A stretch of 64,000 nt of DNA, taken from contig NZ_JAKSXY010000122.1 of NCBI RefSeq assembly GCF_022829445.1, positions 186,001 through 250,000 of the forward strand. Reading direction: 5' to 3'. A program made the translations under genes and the position numbers. This document shows positions 54,820-63,872 of the stretch, in pieces. This stretch comes from Methylobacterium sp. J-068. GTDB lineage: Bacteria > Pseudomonadota > Alphaproteobacteria > Rhizobiales > Beijerinckiaceae. A model generated the notes under the pieces. The model was not told where the DNA came from, ran no database searches, and saw only the letters and a program-made list of their open reading frames with translations. The stretch's first letter is position 1; every line of letters starts with the position of its first letter.

Positions 54820-55694
54820 GGGGTCGATCCTTCGGGGTTCCGCTCGTGGGTGCCGAGGGCCTCGGCGAGGCTCGCCCGGGCACTGCCGGGCTTGAGCGGC
54901 TTCTGCTGGCTCGCGTGCGGAGCCCAACCCGAGAGCCACAGGATCTCGAAGGTGGCGCGCAGGCGCCCGTCCGCGTCGGCGAAGCGCTCGGCATAGAGGG
55001 CGGCGGCCCGCATCAGGGTGGCCCGGCGCAAGGGGGTGCGCCGGCGCTCCACGAGGACGTTGGTCAACCCCATGCCGCGCAGGTCGCGCATCAGCGCGAA
55101 GGGGTCGGGATAGCGCACCGTGAGCGTCTCGACATCGGTCACCGGCAGCGCGAAGCCCGCGCGCTGCAGGAGGCTTCCCATCTCGCGCACCTCGGCGAAG
55201 GGCGCGACGCGCGGGCTGATCCCGCCCTCGACCTCGCTCTCGGCCTCGCCCAGAACCTGACGCAACTCCGTCAGGGTGCGCCCGCCGAGGAGACACCCGA
55301 TGAAGAGACCGTCCGGCCGCAGGGCGCGTCGCAGCTGCGCCAGGGTGCCGGGCAGATCGTTGACGTGCTGCAGTGCCAGCAGCGAGACCGCGAGATCGAA
55401 GCGTTGCGGGCCCAGCGGCAACGCCTCGGGATCGGCCACCACGGCGCCCGGCTCCGGCAGGGGGCCCAAGCGAAGGACCCGTTCCGCCCGGCCGCTCGCC
55501 CGCAGGGCCTCGGCCGCGAGGGGCGACGGCGTGGCGAGATCGAGCGCGTGGGGGAACGTCCTGAGCACCGCGCCGAGGCGATCGTCGAGATCGTCCACCA
55601 CGCGGCGAAGCAGGAAATCGGCGTAGCCGGCGCGGTGGGCGCGGGCGAGGCGGCGGCGGGCGAGGCCCGTATCGAACAGCGGTGGAGGCGTCAT
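54816..55694 (-). CDS. SAM-dependent methyltransferase, BioC/NDUFAF5-like
   Basis: 292 residues from ATG 55694. Class I fold with a weak glycine motif (HALDLATPSPLAAEAL in place of D-x-G-x-G), the acidic strand FDLAVSLLALQHVNDLPGTLAQLRRALRPDGLFIGCLLGG, and YPDPFALMRDLRGMGLTNVL, which matches the NDUFAF5/BioC-like group that modifies complex I subunits in mitochondria and alphaproteobacteria. The start is followed by a helix-rich N-terminus. It overlaps the DUF427 start, so both are likely co-translated. Confidence 0.8.
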   Translation of the reverse strand: MTPPPLFDTGLARRRLARAHRAGYADFLLRRVVDDLDDRLGAVLRTFPHALDLATPSPLAAEALRASGRAERVLRLGPLPEPGAVVADPEALPLGPQRFDLAVSLLALQHVNDLPGTLAQLRRALRPDGLFIGCLLGGRTLTELRQVLGEAESEVEGGISPRVAPFAEVREMGSLLQRAGFALPVTDVETLTVRYPDPFALMRDLRGMGLTNVLVERRRTPLRRATLMRAAALYAERFADADGRLRATFEILWLSGWAPHASQQKPLKPGSARASLAEALGTHERNPEGSTP

Positions 55695-55811
55695 CGAGGG
55701 ATTAGATGGCGCGGGACGGCGTGCGGCGCCAGCACCCGGAACGCGAAGGCTCCGTCGCGTGTTGAGGGCCAGCCAATCGACGGCCATACGGCCAACCGGG
55801 AGATCAATGCC

Positions 55812-56033
55812 ATGAAGTCCATTCTGTTCGGCGCGGCCCTCACCCTGGCGGGCCTCTCCCTCGCGGCGACGGGCGCCGAAGCCAAGGGCTGCCTCAAGGG
55901 CGCGGCCGTCGGCGGACTCGCCGGGCACGTGGCCGGGCACGGCGTCCTCGGGGCGGCGGCGGGCTGCGCCATCGGCCGCCACAAGGCCAACAAGCGCGAC
56001 GCCCAGCAGAACCAGGCGCAGCCCGCGCGCTAG
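55812..56033 (+). CDS. Small secreted glycine-rich protein
   Basis: 73 residues from ATG 55812. Signal peptide ~1-24 (MKSILFGAALTLAGLSLAATGAEA), then a Gly/Ala-rich segment KGAAVGGLAGHVAGHGVLGAAAGCAIGRH with glycine-zipper spacing and two cysteines, and a Gln/Lys tail. Similar glycine-zipper small exported proteins are common in Rhizobiales; function unknown. Divergent from the methyltransferase gene by 117 bp. Confidence 0.75.
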   Translation: MKSILFGAALTLAGLSLAATGAEAKGCLKGAAVGGLAGHVAGHGVLGAAAGCAIGRHKANKRDAQQNQAQPAR

Positions 56034-56092
56034 CGCCGGGCGCGGACGTCGTCCGCATCGCCTCGCACAACCAGGAGCGGTAGGGTGACCGT

Positions 56093-56857
56093 ATGGTGCC
56101 CACCGCTCGCCTTCCCCTCAAGGGCCTCCGTCTTCTCTGGCGCGGGGCCCTCGGTCTGGTCTATCCCCCGACCTGCTCGGGCTGCGGCGGGGCGACCGCC
56201 GATTCCCACGCCCTCTGCTCCGCCTGCTGGTCGGGCCTGCGCCTGATCGAGCAGCCCTATTGCCAGAGGCTGGGAACTCCCTTCGCCGTCGATCACGGAA
56301 CCGGAGCCCTGCTCTCCCCCCGTGCGATCGCCGATCCGCCGGTCTTCCAGCGTGCCCGGGCCGTCGCGCTCTACGAAGGGCGGGCGCGCGATCTCGTTCA
56401 TCGCCTGAAATACGAGGACCGGCTCGACCTCGGTCCCGTGCTGGCGCGCATGATGGCGGGCGCCGGTTCGGAACTCCTGGCGGAGGCGGATTGCCTCGTG
56501 CCGGTGCCGCTCCATCGCCTCCGGCTCTGGCGTCGGCGCTTCAATCAGGCGGCCCTGCTCTCCCGACGCATCGGCCGGATCGCCGGACTCCCCAGCGATC
56601 CCGGCCTCCTGGTCCGCGTGAAGGCGACGCGCTCACAGGTCGGCCTGAGCCGCGTCGCGCGGGGGACGAACCTCCAGGGCGCGTTCCGGGTGCCGGATTC
56701 GGCCCGCGCGCGCCTCCAGGGGCGCCGCATCCTGGTCATCGACGACGTGATGACCACGGGCGCCACCGCCAATGCGGCCTCCCGGGTTCTCCTGCGCGGC
56801 GGCGCGGCCTCGGTCGACGTCCTCACCTTCGCCCTCGTGTCGGGCGAGGTCGGCTGA
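56093..56857 (+). CDS. ComF family phosphoribosyltransferase-like protein
   Basis: 254 residues. An N-terminal zinc-ribbon-like double zinc motif (C28, C31, C42, C45: CSGCGG...LCSACW) precedes a type I PRTase fold with the PRPP-binding loop RILVIDDVMTTGATANAAS (~213-231). ComF proteins link to DNA uptake in some bacteria, but in alphaproteobacteria the role is not settled. Start ATG 56093. Confidence 0.9.
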   Translation: MVPTARLPLKGLRLLWRGALGLVYPPTCSGCGGATADSHALCSACWSGLRLIEQPYCQRLGTPFAVDHGTGALLSPRAIADPPVFQRARAVALYEGRARDLVHRLKYEDRLDLGPVLARMMAGAGSELLAEADCLVPVPLHRLRLWRRRFNQAALLSRRIGRIAGLPSDPGLLVRVKATRSQVGLSRVARGTNLQGAFRVPDSARARLQGRRILVIDDVMTTGATANAASRVLLRGGAASVDVLTFALVSGEVG

Positions 56858-56889
56858 CGCCGCGGCCGATATCCGAGCGGAACGCGAAC

Positions 56890-56908
56890 GGGGGCCGACG
56901 AGGCCCCC
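56890..56908. terminator. Bidirectional hairpin between comF-type gene and narK-type gene
   Basis: GGGGGCC-GACGA-GGCCCCC, a perfect 7-bp stem with a 5-nt loop, between the converging 3' ends (56857 and 56936). No T-run. Confidence 0.6.
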
Positions 56909-56935
56909 GCTGCGAGATCGAACGTCCCGCCGCCC

Positions 56936-58192
56936 TCAGGCCGTGACGGGGTCGAGGCCTCCGGCCCTGCTCTCAGCCGGTGTCGCCGGGGACAGCACCT
57001 TGCCGCGCGGTCCGACCCAGGTTCCGACCCACTTGCGCTGCCAGACCAGCAGGCAGACCAGCACCACCGCCGCGAAGACCGCGTAGCCGACGAAGCCGTA
57101 GGCGAACGAGCCAGTATATTGCTTCGACAGGCCCATGACGTTCGGCAGGATCGCGCCGCCGAGAGCCCCGACCTCGCCGATCATCGAGCCGGCCACCGCC
57201 GTGTTGGCCGGCCAGCGCAGGGGCACGAGCTGGAACAGGGCGCCGTTGCCGGCGCCAAGCGCCGCGAAGCAGAGCATGAACAGGGCCGTGGTGAGGACGA
57301 GCGACGGAGTCGCGGTGAGGAGGAGGAAGGAGCCGACCGCGGCGATGAGAACCACGGACAGAACCAGGATTCCGCCCAGGCGGTCGGCGAAGTAGCCCCC
57401 GAGGACGCGGATGCCCGAACCCATCAGGGCCGCCAGCATGGTGAGGCGCCCGGCCTCCACCTTGGTCACGGCGAACTGTTCGTAGAAGAAGGTCGGCAGG
57501 AAGTTCGAGAGGCCGATGAAGCCGCCGAAGGTGATGATGTAGATCAGGTTGAAGGCCCAGCCGTCCTTCTGGAACAGGCAGGAGACATGCTCCTTGAAGG
57601 ACTGGTGCTCCGCGTCCGGCGGCTCCTTCGCGAAGACGATCATCACGATGAGGGGGATCGCCATGACGCAGCCGGCGAAGCCGTAGACGGCCTGCCAGCC
57701 ATAGGCCTGGGCCAGCGGGGGCGCGAACAGCACGGCGAGGACCGTGCCGGAATTGCCGGCGCCGGCGATGCCCATCGCCAGGCCCTTGTGCTCCTTCGGG
57801 AACCAGCCCGAGCCGAGCGAGAGGGCGACGCCGAAGGAGGCGCCGGCGATGCCGAGCAGCACCCCCATGGCGAGCACCTCGTCATAGGTGTTCACGAAGA
57901 AGAAGCCGAAGGCCATCGCGAGCATGATGACGCTCATCTCGGTGATGGCGGCGTTCTTGCGCCCGATGTACTGGGCGAGGATTCCGAGGGGAAAGCGCAT
58001 GATCGCGCCGGCCAGGATCGGCAGCGAGATCATGAATCCGGTCTGCGCCGGGGTCAGCTTGTAGGTCTCGGTGATGAACGGGCCCATGGCGCCGTTGAGC
58101 ACCCAGATCGCGAAGCAGAAATCGAAGTAGAGGAACGCGGCGAACAAGGTCGGGGGGTGACCGGATTTCATCACGGTCTTGAAGCTGGCCAT
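56936..58192 (-). CDS. narK: NarK-type nitrate/nitrite MFS transporter
   Basis: 418 residues, ~12 hydrophobic segments. Nitrate-signature-like features: ISLPILAGAIMRFPLGILAQYIGRKN, GVLLGIAGASFGVALSLGSGWFPKEHKGLAMGIAGAGNSGT, and GAVNGALFQLVPLRWP-like stretch near TM8 (GAGNGALFQLV). Members of the NNP family move nitrate or nitrite across the inner membrane. No nitrate reductase genes adjoin it. The relation to the hmp/nsrR locus 12 kb away is only thematic. Confidence 0.86.
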   Translation of the reverse strand: MASFKTVMKSGHPPTLFAAFLYFDFCFAIWVLNGAMGPFITETYKLTPAQTGFMISLPILAGAIMRFPLGILAQYIGRKNAAITEMSVIMLAMAFGFFFVNTYDEVLAMGVLLGIAGASFGVALSLGSGWFPKEHKGLAMGIAGAGNSGTVLAVLFAPPLAQAYGWQAVYGFAGCVMAIPLIVMIVFAKEPPDAEHQSFKEHVSCLFQKDGWAFNLIYIITFGGFIGLSNFLPTFFYEQFAVTKVEAGRLTMLAALMGSGIRVLGGYFADRLGGILVLSVVLIAAVGSFLLLTATPSLVLTTALFMLCFAALGAGNGALFQLVPLRWPANTAVAGSMIGEVGALGGAILPNVMGLSKQYTGSFAYGFVGYAVFAAVVLVCLLVWQRKWVGTWVGPRGKVLSPATPAESRAGGLDPVTA

Positions 58193-58448
58193 GGAGTGCG
58201 TCTCGAGGTTCGCGGCCGCGCGGCGGCCGTTCGTGCCAAGGGATCCGGACTCACGCCGTCCGCTTAGCGGAGCGCCTTTGCTCCGCGCGCCGCCTCACGG
58301 CGACGGACCCCCTCAAGCACCGAACGTGCCAAGGGTGACGCCCTCGGACCGTCGCAGCGTCCCCGGCGGGCGATGCCCACGCACGAAGCGCCGGGATGGC
58401 GCCCGAGGCGGCATTGCCTAGGAAATGATCTCGGCCGGCGAGACGGGC

Positions 58449-61331
58449 TCAGCCGTCGGCCTGAAAGGCCGCCAGGGGCGCGGCGATGGCGCAGGTGACA
58501 CCGTCCGGCGGAAAGGCCAGCGCGATGGTGCCCCCGACCTGGCCCGCGAGGCCCCGCTCGATGAAGCGGGAGCCAAAGCCCTTGTGCGCCGGCTTCGTCA
58601 CCGGCGGACCGCCGATCTCGGCCCAGGAGAACGCGAGGTGCGGCTCCCCCGCCTCAGGGCGGACCTCCCACCGGATCGCGACATGGCCGTGATCCTGGGA
58701 CAGGGCACCGTACTTCGCCGCGTTGGTGGCGAGTTCGTGCAGCATCAGCGCCAGGGACAGGGCGGGCTTCGCGCCGATCTCGAGGTCGGGGCCGTCGAGG
58801 CGGAAGCGGCCCGACCGGTCCTCGTGCAGTTTCAGGGCGCCGCGCACCACGGGCCCGATCAGCGTGCTGCCCAGCGCCCCGCCCATCAGGAGGTCGTGCG
58901 CCTGCCCCAACGCGATGAGGCGGCCGGCCAGAACCTCCTTGGCGGTGTCCACGTCCACGGCCGAGCGCATGGTCTGCGTCGCGATCGACTGCACCATCGC
59001 CAGCAGGTTCTTCATGCGGTGGCTGAGTTCGCGGTTCAGCAGTTCCTGCTGCTCCTCCGCGCGCAGGCGGGCCACGGCGGCGCGGGTCCGGTCGACGACG
59101 TTGCGGACGAAGTCGACGATGTCCGGCGTCCAGTTGCGCCGCTTCGCATCGTGGAGGCAGAACACCGCCACCAATTGGCCGCGCTCCATCAGGGGGAGGT
59201 TGATCACGGTCCGCACGTCGAGGGCGCGGAAGCCCGACGACCGGCCGGCGGTGCGCGGGTCCTGCTCCACGTCGTCGATGACGACCACGCGGCCCTCCCG
59301 CAGTTCGGGCAGGTAGGAGCCGTAATCGGCGTAGCGGTGCCGGCCGACGAGGCTCCCCACGCCGGGCAGCGTCCAGTCGCGGGCGATGTCGAGATAGTGG
59401 CCCGTCGGGTCGAGGGTCCCGTAGGCCGCGCGGGTCAGCCCGAGGGTCCGGCCCGCGATCTCGGCCGCGGTGAACGCCATCTCGTGCGGATCGTGCAGCG
59501 CGCGCAGGCGCTCTCCGAGCTCCACCAGAGCGGCCTGCCGCTCCTCGGCGCGCTTGCGCTCGGTGATGTCCACCGAGGCGCCGGGAAAGCGCAGCGGCGT
59601 GCCGTCTGGCGCCCGCACGAGGCGTCCGCGCGCGATGACCCAGCGATGCGACCCGTCCGGCTGGAGGATGCGGTACTCGCAGGCGAACTCCTCGGCGCCC
59701 GCGAAGAGACGGTCTAGTTCCGCCTGGAACAGCGCCACGTCGTCGGGGTGGAAGTTGCGCGTATAGTCGGCCAGGGGGGCGCCCTGGGCCGCCCGGTCCG
59801 GGTCGACGGTATAGATCCGCGCCAAGGCGGCGTCGGCATAGACGACGTCCTCGCGCAGGTCCCAGTCCCAGGTGCCGATCATGCCCGAGGCGTTGAGGGC
59901 CAGAGCGAGACGTTCCTCGCTCCGGCGCAGGCGCGCGGTCGCCGCCCGGCGCTCGGTCACGTCGGTGAGCGTCAGCACCGCGCCCTGGACGATTCCGTCC
60001 TCGACGATCGGCGCGTTGGTGGTGATCACGTCGATGGGCGTGCCGTCCCGGCGGAAGAACGTCGTGGCCCGCTCGCGCAAGGGCTCGCCGGATTGCAGGG
60101 CCCGAACCACCTCGCAGTCGCAACTCGGAAACGGACGGCCGTCGGCATGATGATGGTGGGCGGTCTCGTGCAGGTTGCGCCCGATCAAGGCGCCGGGCGG
60201 CCAGCCGAGCATGGCCTCGGCGGCCGGGTTGGCGAAGGTGACGACGTCGTCGCGCGTCAGCCGGAACACGGCCTCGCTGAGATGGTCGGTGACGGTCTGG
60301 AGCAGGGCCGTCTGCTTGCGCAACGCCTCGTCGGCCTGACGCTGGGCCGTGCGGTCGCGCAGGATCTTGAGATAGCCGATATGGGCCTCGCCCTCGCCCA
60401 TCAGCGGCATCGTCTCGCCCATGGCCCAGAAGCGGGTGCCGTCCTTGCGCTGGTGCCAGCGCTCGTCGCTGGCCCGGCCCATCTCGCGGGCGATGCGCAT
60501 CTCGCGCGCCAGGGTGTCGCGCTCCCGATCACCCTCGGTGAAGAAGCGGTCGGCGGGTTGGCCGAGCATCTCGGCCTCGTTCCAGCCCAGGATGCGCTCG
60601 GCGCCGACGTTCCAGCTCGTGACCACGCCGGCGAGGTCCATGGCCACGATGCCGTAATCGACGGCGCTCTCGATGATCGCCGCGTTGCGCCGATCGGCCT
60701 CCCGGCGCTCCTTGATCGTCCGGCGCAGGTCGAGTTCGGTCATGACCTGCCGCGCCAGCGTCCGCAGGATGAAGGCCTGGGCCTCGGTGAGGTCACGCGG
60801 CCGGGTGTCGAGCACGCAGAGCGTGCCCAGCGCCGTGCCCTCGGGCGTTCGCAGCGGCACGCCGGCATAGAAGCGCACGTGCGGCGCCCCGACGACGAGG
60901 GCATTGTCGGCGGTGCGCGGGTCCCGGGTCGTGTCCGGGATCACGAAGAGATCGTCCTGCTGCACCGCATGCGCGCAGATCGATTCGCGCAAGGTGGTCT
61001 CGGAGCGTTCGAAGCCGATACGGGCCTTGAACCATTGCCGGCCGGTATCCACCAGCGAGATCAGCGAGACCGGCATCTCGAGGAGCATCGAGGCAAGCTT
61101 GACGATGTCCTCGAACGCGGCCTCGGGGGCGGTATCGAGAATATCGTATCGGGACAGGGCCTCGCGCCGCGAGTCGAAGTCATCGCCGGTCGTACTCAAT
61201 CGCCCCTCCGGCCGCGGTCGCTCCGGCTTGACCGACCGGGAAGGCAGACGTCCGGCCGATCCCCCCATCGGCCGCGTGGCCAGCCACCTGTACGCGGACG
61301 CGAACGGTTTTCCTACGTGCATCCGCCGCAC
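58449..61331 (-). CDS. GAF/PAS sensor kinase of the HWE type
   Basis: 960 residues from GTG 61331; later in-frame starts at 61322, 61265 or TTG 61199 are possible because the first ~50 residues are not conserved. GAF at ~60-200, PAS domains at ~215-330, ~345-460 and ~470-590, a second GAF at ~600-750, then an HWE-type dimerisation helix with H771 (LSHRMKNLLAMVQSIA) and an HATPase with IRWEVRPE, the W-x-E hallmark. No TM segment, so it is cytosolic. No response regulator is next to it; HWE kinases often feed PhyR-type or single-domain regulators. Confidence 0.9.
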   Translation of the reverse strand: MRRMHVGKPFASAYRWLATRPMGGSAGRLPSRSVKPERPRPEGRLSTTGDDFDSRREALSRYDILDTAPEAAFEDIVKLASMLLEMPVSLISLVDTGRQWFKARIGFERSETTLRESICAHAVQQDDLFVIPDTTRDPRTADNALVVGAPHVRFYAGVPLRTPEGTALGTLCVLDTRPRDLTEAQAFILRTLARQVMTELDLRRTIKERREADRRNAAIIESAVDYGIVAMDLAGVVTSWNVGAERILGWNEAEMLGQPADRFFTEGDRERDTLAREMRIAREMGRASDERWHQRKDGTRFWAMGETMPLMGEGEAHIGYLKILRDRTAQRQADEALRKQTALLQTVTDHLSEAVFRLTRDDVVTFANPAAEAMLGWPPGALIGRNLHETAHHHHADGRPFPSCDCEVVRALQSGEPLRERATTFFRRDGTPIDVITTNAPIVEDGIVQGAVLTLTDVTERRAATARLRRSEERLALALNASGMIGTWDWDLREDVVYADAALARIYTVDPDRAAQGAPLADYTRNFHPDDVALFQAELDRLFAGAEEFACEYRILQPDGSHRWVIARGRLVRAPDGTPLRFPGASVDITERKRAEERQAALVELGERLRALHDPHEMAFTAAEIAGRTLGLTRAAYGTLDPTGHYLDIARDWTLPGVGSLVGRHRYADYGSYLPELREGRVVVIDDVEQDPRTAGRSSGFRALDVRTVINLPLMERGQLVAVFCLHDAKRRNWTPDIVDFVRNVVDRTRAAVARLRAEEQQELLNRELSHRMKNLLAMVQSIATQTMRSAVDVDTAKEVLAGRLIALGQAHDLLMGGALGSTLIGPVVRGALKLHEDRSGRFRLDGPDLEIGAKPALSLALMLHELATNAAKYGALSQDHGHVAIRWEVRPEAGEPHLAFSWAEIGGPPVTKPAHKGFGSRFIERGLAGQVGGTIALAFPPDGVTCAIAAPLAAFQADG

Positions 61332-61400
61332 GAAGCAGATTTTACCGAAGAAAGCCCGAGCATCCGGGAAGAAAGCCCAAGCATCCGGAAAGTGGCAGGT

Positions 61401-61649
61401 TCAGCGACACACCGTGACGCTGCGCACCACCCAGCCCTCGCCGGGCTGCCAGAGCTTGCGCCGGCTGCGCTGGCAGGCGGCATTCTCCGGTTCGCTGGAG
61501 GTCCAGGTCGTTCCGGGCCCCCTCGCCTCGGATGGGCGTTCCGTCGGCGAGCGGCCCGCCAGCGCCTCCGCCGGCGCGAGGACGAGCGGAAGCAGTGCCG
61601 CGAGCGCCGGAAAGAGCGTGCGGAAGCGAGGACGCGGATGGACCGGCAC
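61401..61649 (-). CDS. Small secreted protein with conserved CQRSRRKLWQPGEGW tail
   Basis: 82 residues. Signal peptide ~1-32 (MPVHPRPRFRTLFPALAALLPLVLAPAEALA) and a C-terminal CQRSRRKLWQPGEGWVVRSVTVCR with two cysteines bracketing a tryptophan/glycine motif; similar tails recur in short exported Rhizobiales proteins. It lies upstream of the HWE kinase on the same strand, 70 bp before its start. Function unknown. Confidence 0.65.
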   Translation of the reverse strand: MPVHPRPRFRTLFPALAALLPLVLAPAEALAGRSPTERPSEARGPGTTWTSSEPENAACQRSRRKLWQPGEGWVVRSVTVCR

Positions 61650-62001
61650 GGGTCGCGTTCCATGGATTGGAGTGTGGGGAACCCTCGCGGGCCCCCTCCT
61701 ATGTCGGTACGCTCAAGCTCTTTACAACCATCCCGCGACCGCGCCGGCACACCATCCCGCCTGTTTTCACGACACGGTAAAAATCGGAGCAATCCGGCGC
61801 GGGCGGCCTGTCCGAACGATCGCCCACCGAGATCGGTCTCCAAGACTCCCGCCGCGTTGTGCCCACGATGCATCGCACGGGACCTTTGGTACCCATGCAA
61901 TGCTGCTCAGTCATCAACGTGACGTGACGCGCCGGGATTGTCTTGCTAGGCCCCATCACACGTCATCCACGTTCACGACGACTTCTCGAGCGACCTGATC
62001 C
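61650..62001. other. Intergenic region between small secreted protein and L,D-transpeptidase
   Basis: 352 bp, divergent. AT-richer around 61715-61795 (AAGCTCTTTACAACC, GACACGGTAAAAATCGG), where promoters for either side may lie. No gene or repeat is evident. Confidence 0.4.
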
Positions 62002-62940
62002 ATGTCCCAGACGACCCGCCGCAGGCTTCTCACAGGGGCAACGACGAGCCTCGCGCTCCTCACACCCATCGGGTCCGCCCTCGCCCAGAGCCGCCGCGGC
62101 CTCTTCGACGACGGGATCGACGGCGATCTGCCCTACGATGACGAGCGGCTCTATCGCGATGAGATGGGCCGGCTCTACCGGCGTCGCGGCGGTCAGTACG
62201 TGCCCTATTCCGAGCGCGATTCCGGTCGCTCGATCGAGCGCAACGCCGATCCGGTGAGCGCGCAGCGCGGTCGGGCGGCGGTGCCGGACGATCCGGATGC
62301 GGACCTCTACGCGCCCCGCCAGGTTCCGCCGGCCTCCCCCCAGCAGGCGGCGCCGGCCAAGCCCGTGGACAACGGACCGATCGACTTCAACCGCGCCTAC
62401 GCGGCGATCACCGACGAGCCGTTTCCGGTCTACGCCTTCAACTGGCGCAAGGCGAACCCGTCCTTCCTGCGCCAGGAGATCGCCTATACGGGGTCGGAGC
62501 CTCCGGGCACGATCGTGGTCGATCCGCGCGCCCACCACCTCATCCTGGTCCAGCCGAACGGCCGGGCGCGGCGCTACGGCGTCGGCGTCGGCAAGCAGGG
62601 CTTCTCCTGGTCCGGGGCCTCGACGGTGAATTCGAAGCAGATGTGGCCGGACTGGTACCCGCCGAAGGAGATGATCGCCCGCACGCCGAAGCTGGCGAAG
62701 TCGGTCTCGCAGCTCCAGAGCGGGCTCGGCGTGCCCGGCGGCTCGCGCAATCCGCTGGGTGCCCGCGCCCACTACCTTTGGCAGGGCAACAAGGACACGC
62801 TCTACCGCATCCACGGCACCCTGGAGCCGGACTCGATCGGCAAGAGCGTGTCGTCGGGCTGTATCCGGATGATCAACCAGGACGTGATCGATCTCTACGG
62901 TCGCGTCGAGATCGGCAGCCGCGTGGTGGTGCTGACCTGA
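62002..62940 (+). CDS. L,D-transpeptidase (YkuD domain) with Tat-like signal
   Basis: 312 residues. The N-terminus TTRRRLLTGATTSLALLTPIGSALA looks like a twin-arginine signal. A ~100-residue Asp/Arg-rich linker follows. The YkuD domain (~170-310) has the catalytic H271 (RIHGT) and C287 in SSGCIRM. It forms 3-3 peptidoglycan cross-links or attaches proteins to the wall in the periplasm. The downstream hairpin at 62952-62980 ends it. Confidence 0.93.
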   Translation: MSQTTRRRLLTGATTSLALLTPIGSALAQSRRGLFDDGIDGDLPYDDERLYRDEMGRLYRRRGGQYVPYSERDSGRSIERNADPVSAQRGRAAVPDDPDADLYAPRQVPPASPQQAAPAKPVDNGPIDFNRAYAAITDEPFPVYAFNWRKANPSFLRQEIAYTGSEPPGTIVVDPRAHHLILVQPNGRARRYGVGVGKQGFSWSGASTVNSKQMWPDWYPPKEMIARTPKLAKSVSQLQSGLGVPGGSRNPLGARAHYLWQGNKDTLYRIHGTLEPDSIGKSVSSGCIRMINQDVIDLYGRVEIGSRVVVLT

Positions 62941-62951
62941 CGACGTCGTTC

Positions 62952-62980
62952 GGCCCCGGTCCCGCGCGCGGGACGGGGCC
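62952..62980. terminator. Bidirectional hairpin after the L,D-transpeptidase gene
   Basis: GGCCCC-(GG)-TCCCGCG pairs with CGCGGGA-(C)-GGGGCC across the palindrome centre, 12 bp beyond the stop and 4 bp from the convergent stop of the small gene at 62984. Strong stem, no U-run. Confidence 0.6.
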
Positions 62981-62983
62981 GGG

Positions 62984-63178
62984 TCAGACCTCGGTGATCT
63001 CACCCTCGCGCACGGCGCGTTCGGTCGAGCCGGACTTGATGCGGTAGAACGGCTCGCCGGTCTGATCCTCGGGCACCAGCCGGACGATTTCGAAGACATC
63101 GGTGGCGTCGGCCTTGCTGGCCGCGTAGCCGATCTGGGCGCGCCGCACGCGCTGGCCGAGCTTGAACTTATGGGACAT
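62984..63178 (-). CDS. Small conserved hypothetical protein
   Basis: 64 residues from ATG 63178 (MSHKFKLGQRVRRAQIGYAASKADATDVFEIVRLVPEDQTGEPFYRIKSG). The layout, a short beta-barrel-like FKLGQRV start and an EIVRLVPEDQTGEPFYRIK core, is typical of a small Rhizobiales family without known function. An upstream in-frame start at 63274 lacks conservation. Convergent with the L,D-transpeptidase. Confidence 0.7.
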   Translation of the reverse strand: MSHKFKLGQRVRRAQIGYAASKADATDVFEIVRLVPEDQTGEPFYRIKSGSTERAVREGEITEV

Positions 63179-63369
63179 GGTTCGTGTCTCCTCGAACGAG
63201 GGTCGGCACGCAGGGCATGCCGCGAAGACCGGCCGGGTTCGGCCAACCTGGGAGATGGGCCCGCTCCACATCATCGAGTGGAGACGGACCGGACGGGCCC
63301 TTGCGAAACCCGTCCCGTATCCCGAGCCAGGAAGGCTCAGGGTGCCGGCGGCCTTGACGGCGCGGCGTC

Positions 63370-63732
63370 TTAGCGGCGGGCCTTGGCCTTGCGCGCGGCA
63401 TAGCGCGCGTCGCGCTGGGCCTTCTGCTCGAGGCGCGCCGCAGCGGCCTGGGCGATCTTCTCCTCGGCGGCCAGGGCTTCAGCGGCGGCGAGCCGCTCAC
63501 GCTCGGCCTCGGCCTCGGCCGCCCGCTGGGCTTCCGCCTCGAGACGCGCCTGCTCACGGGCCGCAACGCGGATCTCTCGCTCCCGCGCGATCTGGGCACG
63601 CTCCGCCTTGCGGGCGACCACGACCGGATCGTCCGCCGGCGGACGATCACGGAACCGCGCCAACGCTGCGGCGCGGGCTTCCGTGGCGGCCTTGAGGCGG
63701 TCGGTCATCGAGTTCGGGTTGAATTGGCTCAC
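63370..63732 (-). CDS. DUF6481-like helical protein
   Basis: 120 residues from GTG 63732 with AGGA upstream; ATG 63747 and ATG 63708 are alternatives. The sequence is almost wholly helical and charged: DRLKAATEARAAALARFRDRPPADDP, then a long Arg/Glu/Ala coiled-coil stretch (EREIRVAAREQARLEAEAQRAAEAEAERERL) ending ARYAARKAKARR. The ADDP start and KA-rich end match DUF6481. Role unknown; such basic coiled proteins often lie next to cold-shock genes, as here. Confidence 0.75.
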   Translation of the reverse strand: MSQFNPNSMTDRLKAATEARAAALARFRDRPPADDPVVVARKAERAQIAREREIRVAAREQARLEAEAQRAAEAEAERERLAAAEALAAEEKIAQAAAARLEQKAQRDARYAARKAKARR

Positions 63733-63807
63733 ACAGAATCCTGTCATGCGGGAGGCCGCGTTGCGGGCGCACTCCCCTGGATAAAGAAAAGGCCGAGAAC
63801 ACAAGCA

Positions 63808-63833
63808 AGCCGCTTCCCTTCCGGGAAGCGGCT
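63808..63833 (-). terminator. Terminator of the cold-shock gene
   Basis: AGCCGCTTCCC-TTCC-GGGAAGCGGCT, an 11-bp perfect stem. On the minus strand it is followed by the U-rich GCTTGTGTTCTCGGCC. It lies 40 bp beyond the stop of the partial csp gene. Confidence 0.75.
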
Positions 63834-63846
63834 CTCAAGGCGAAGT

Positions 63847-63865
63847 GGATTCCGCGAGGGAATCC
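63847..63865 (-). terminator. First hairpin after the cold-shock gene
   Basis: GGATTCC-GCGAG-GGAATCC, a 7-bp stem directly after the csp stop codon and before the larger terminator. Confidence 0.5.
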
Positions 63866-63872
63866 GCCGCGA

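Noticed and set aside
56936..58192. A functional nitrate assimilation cluster
   Set aside because: Only the NarK-like transporter is visible; no nitrate or nitrite reductase gene is present in the window.
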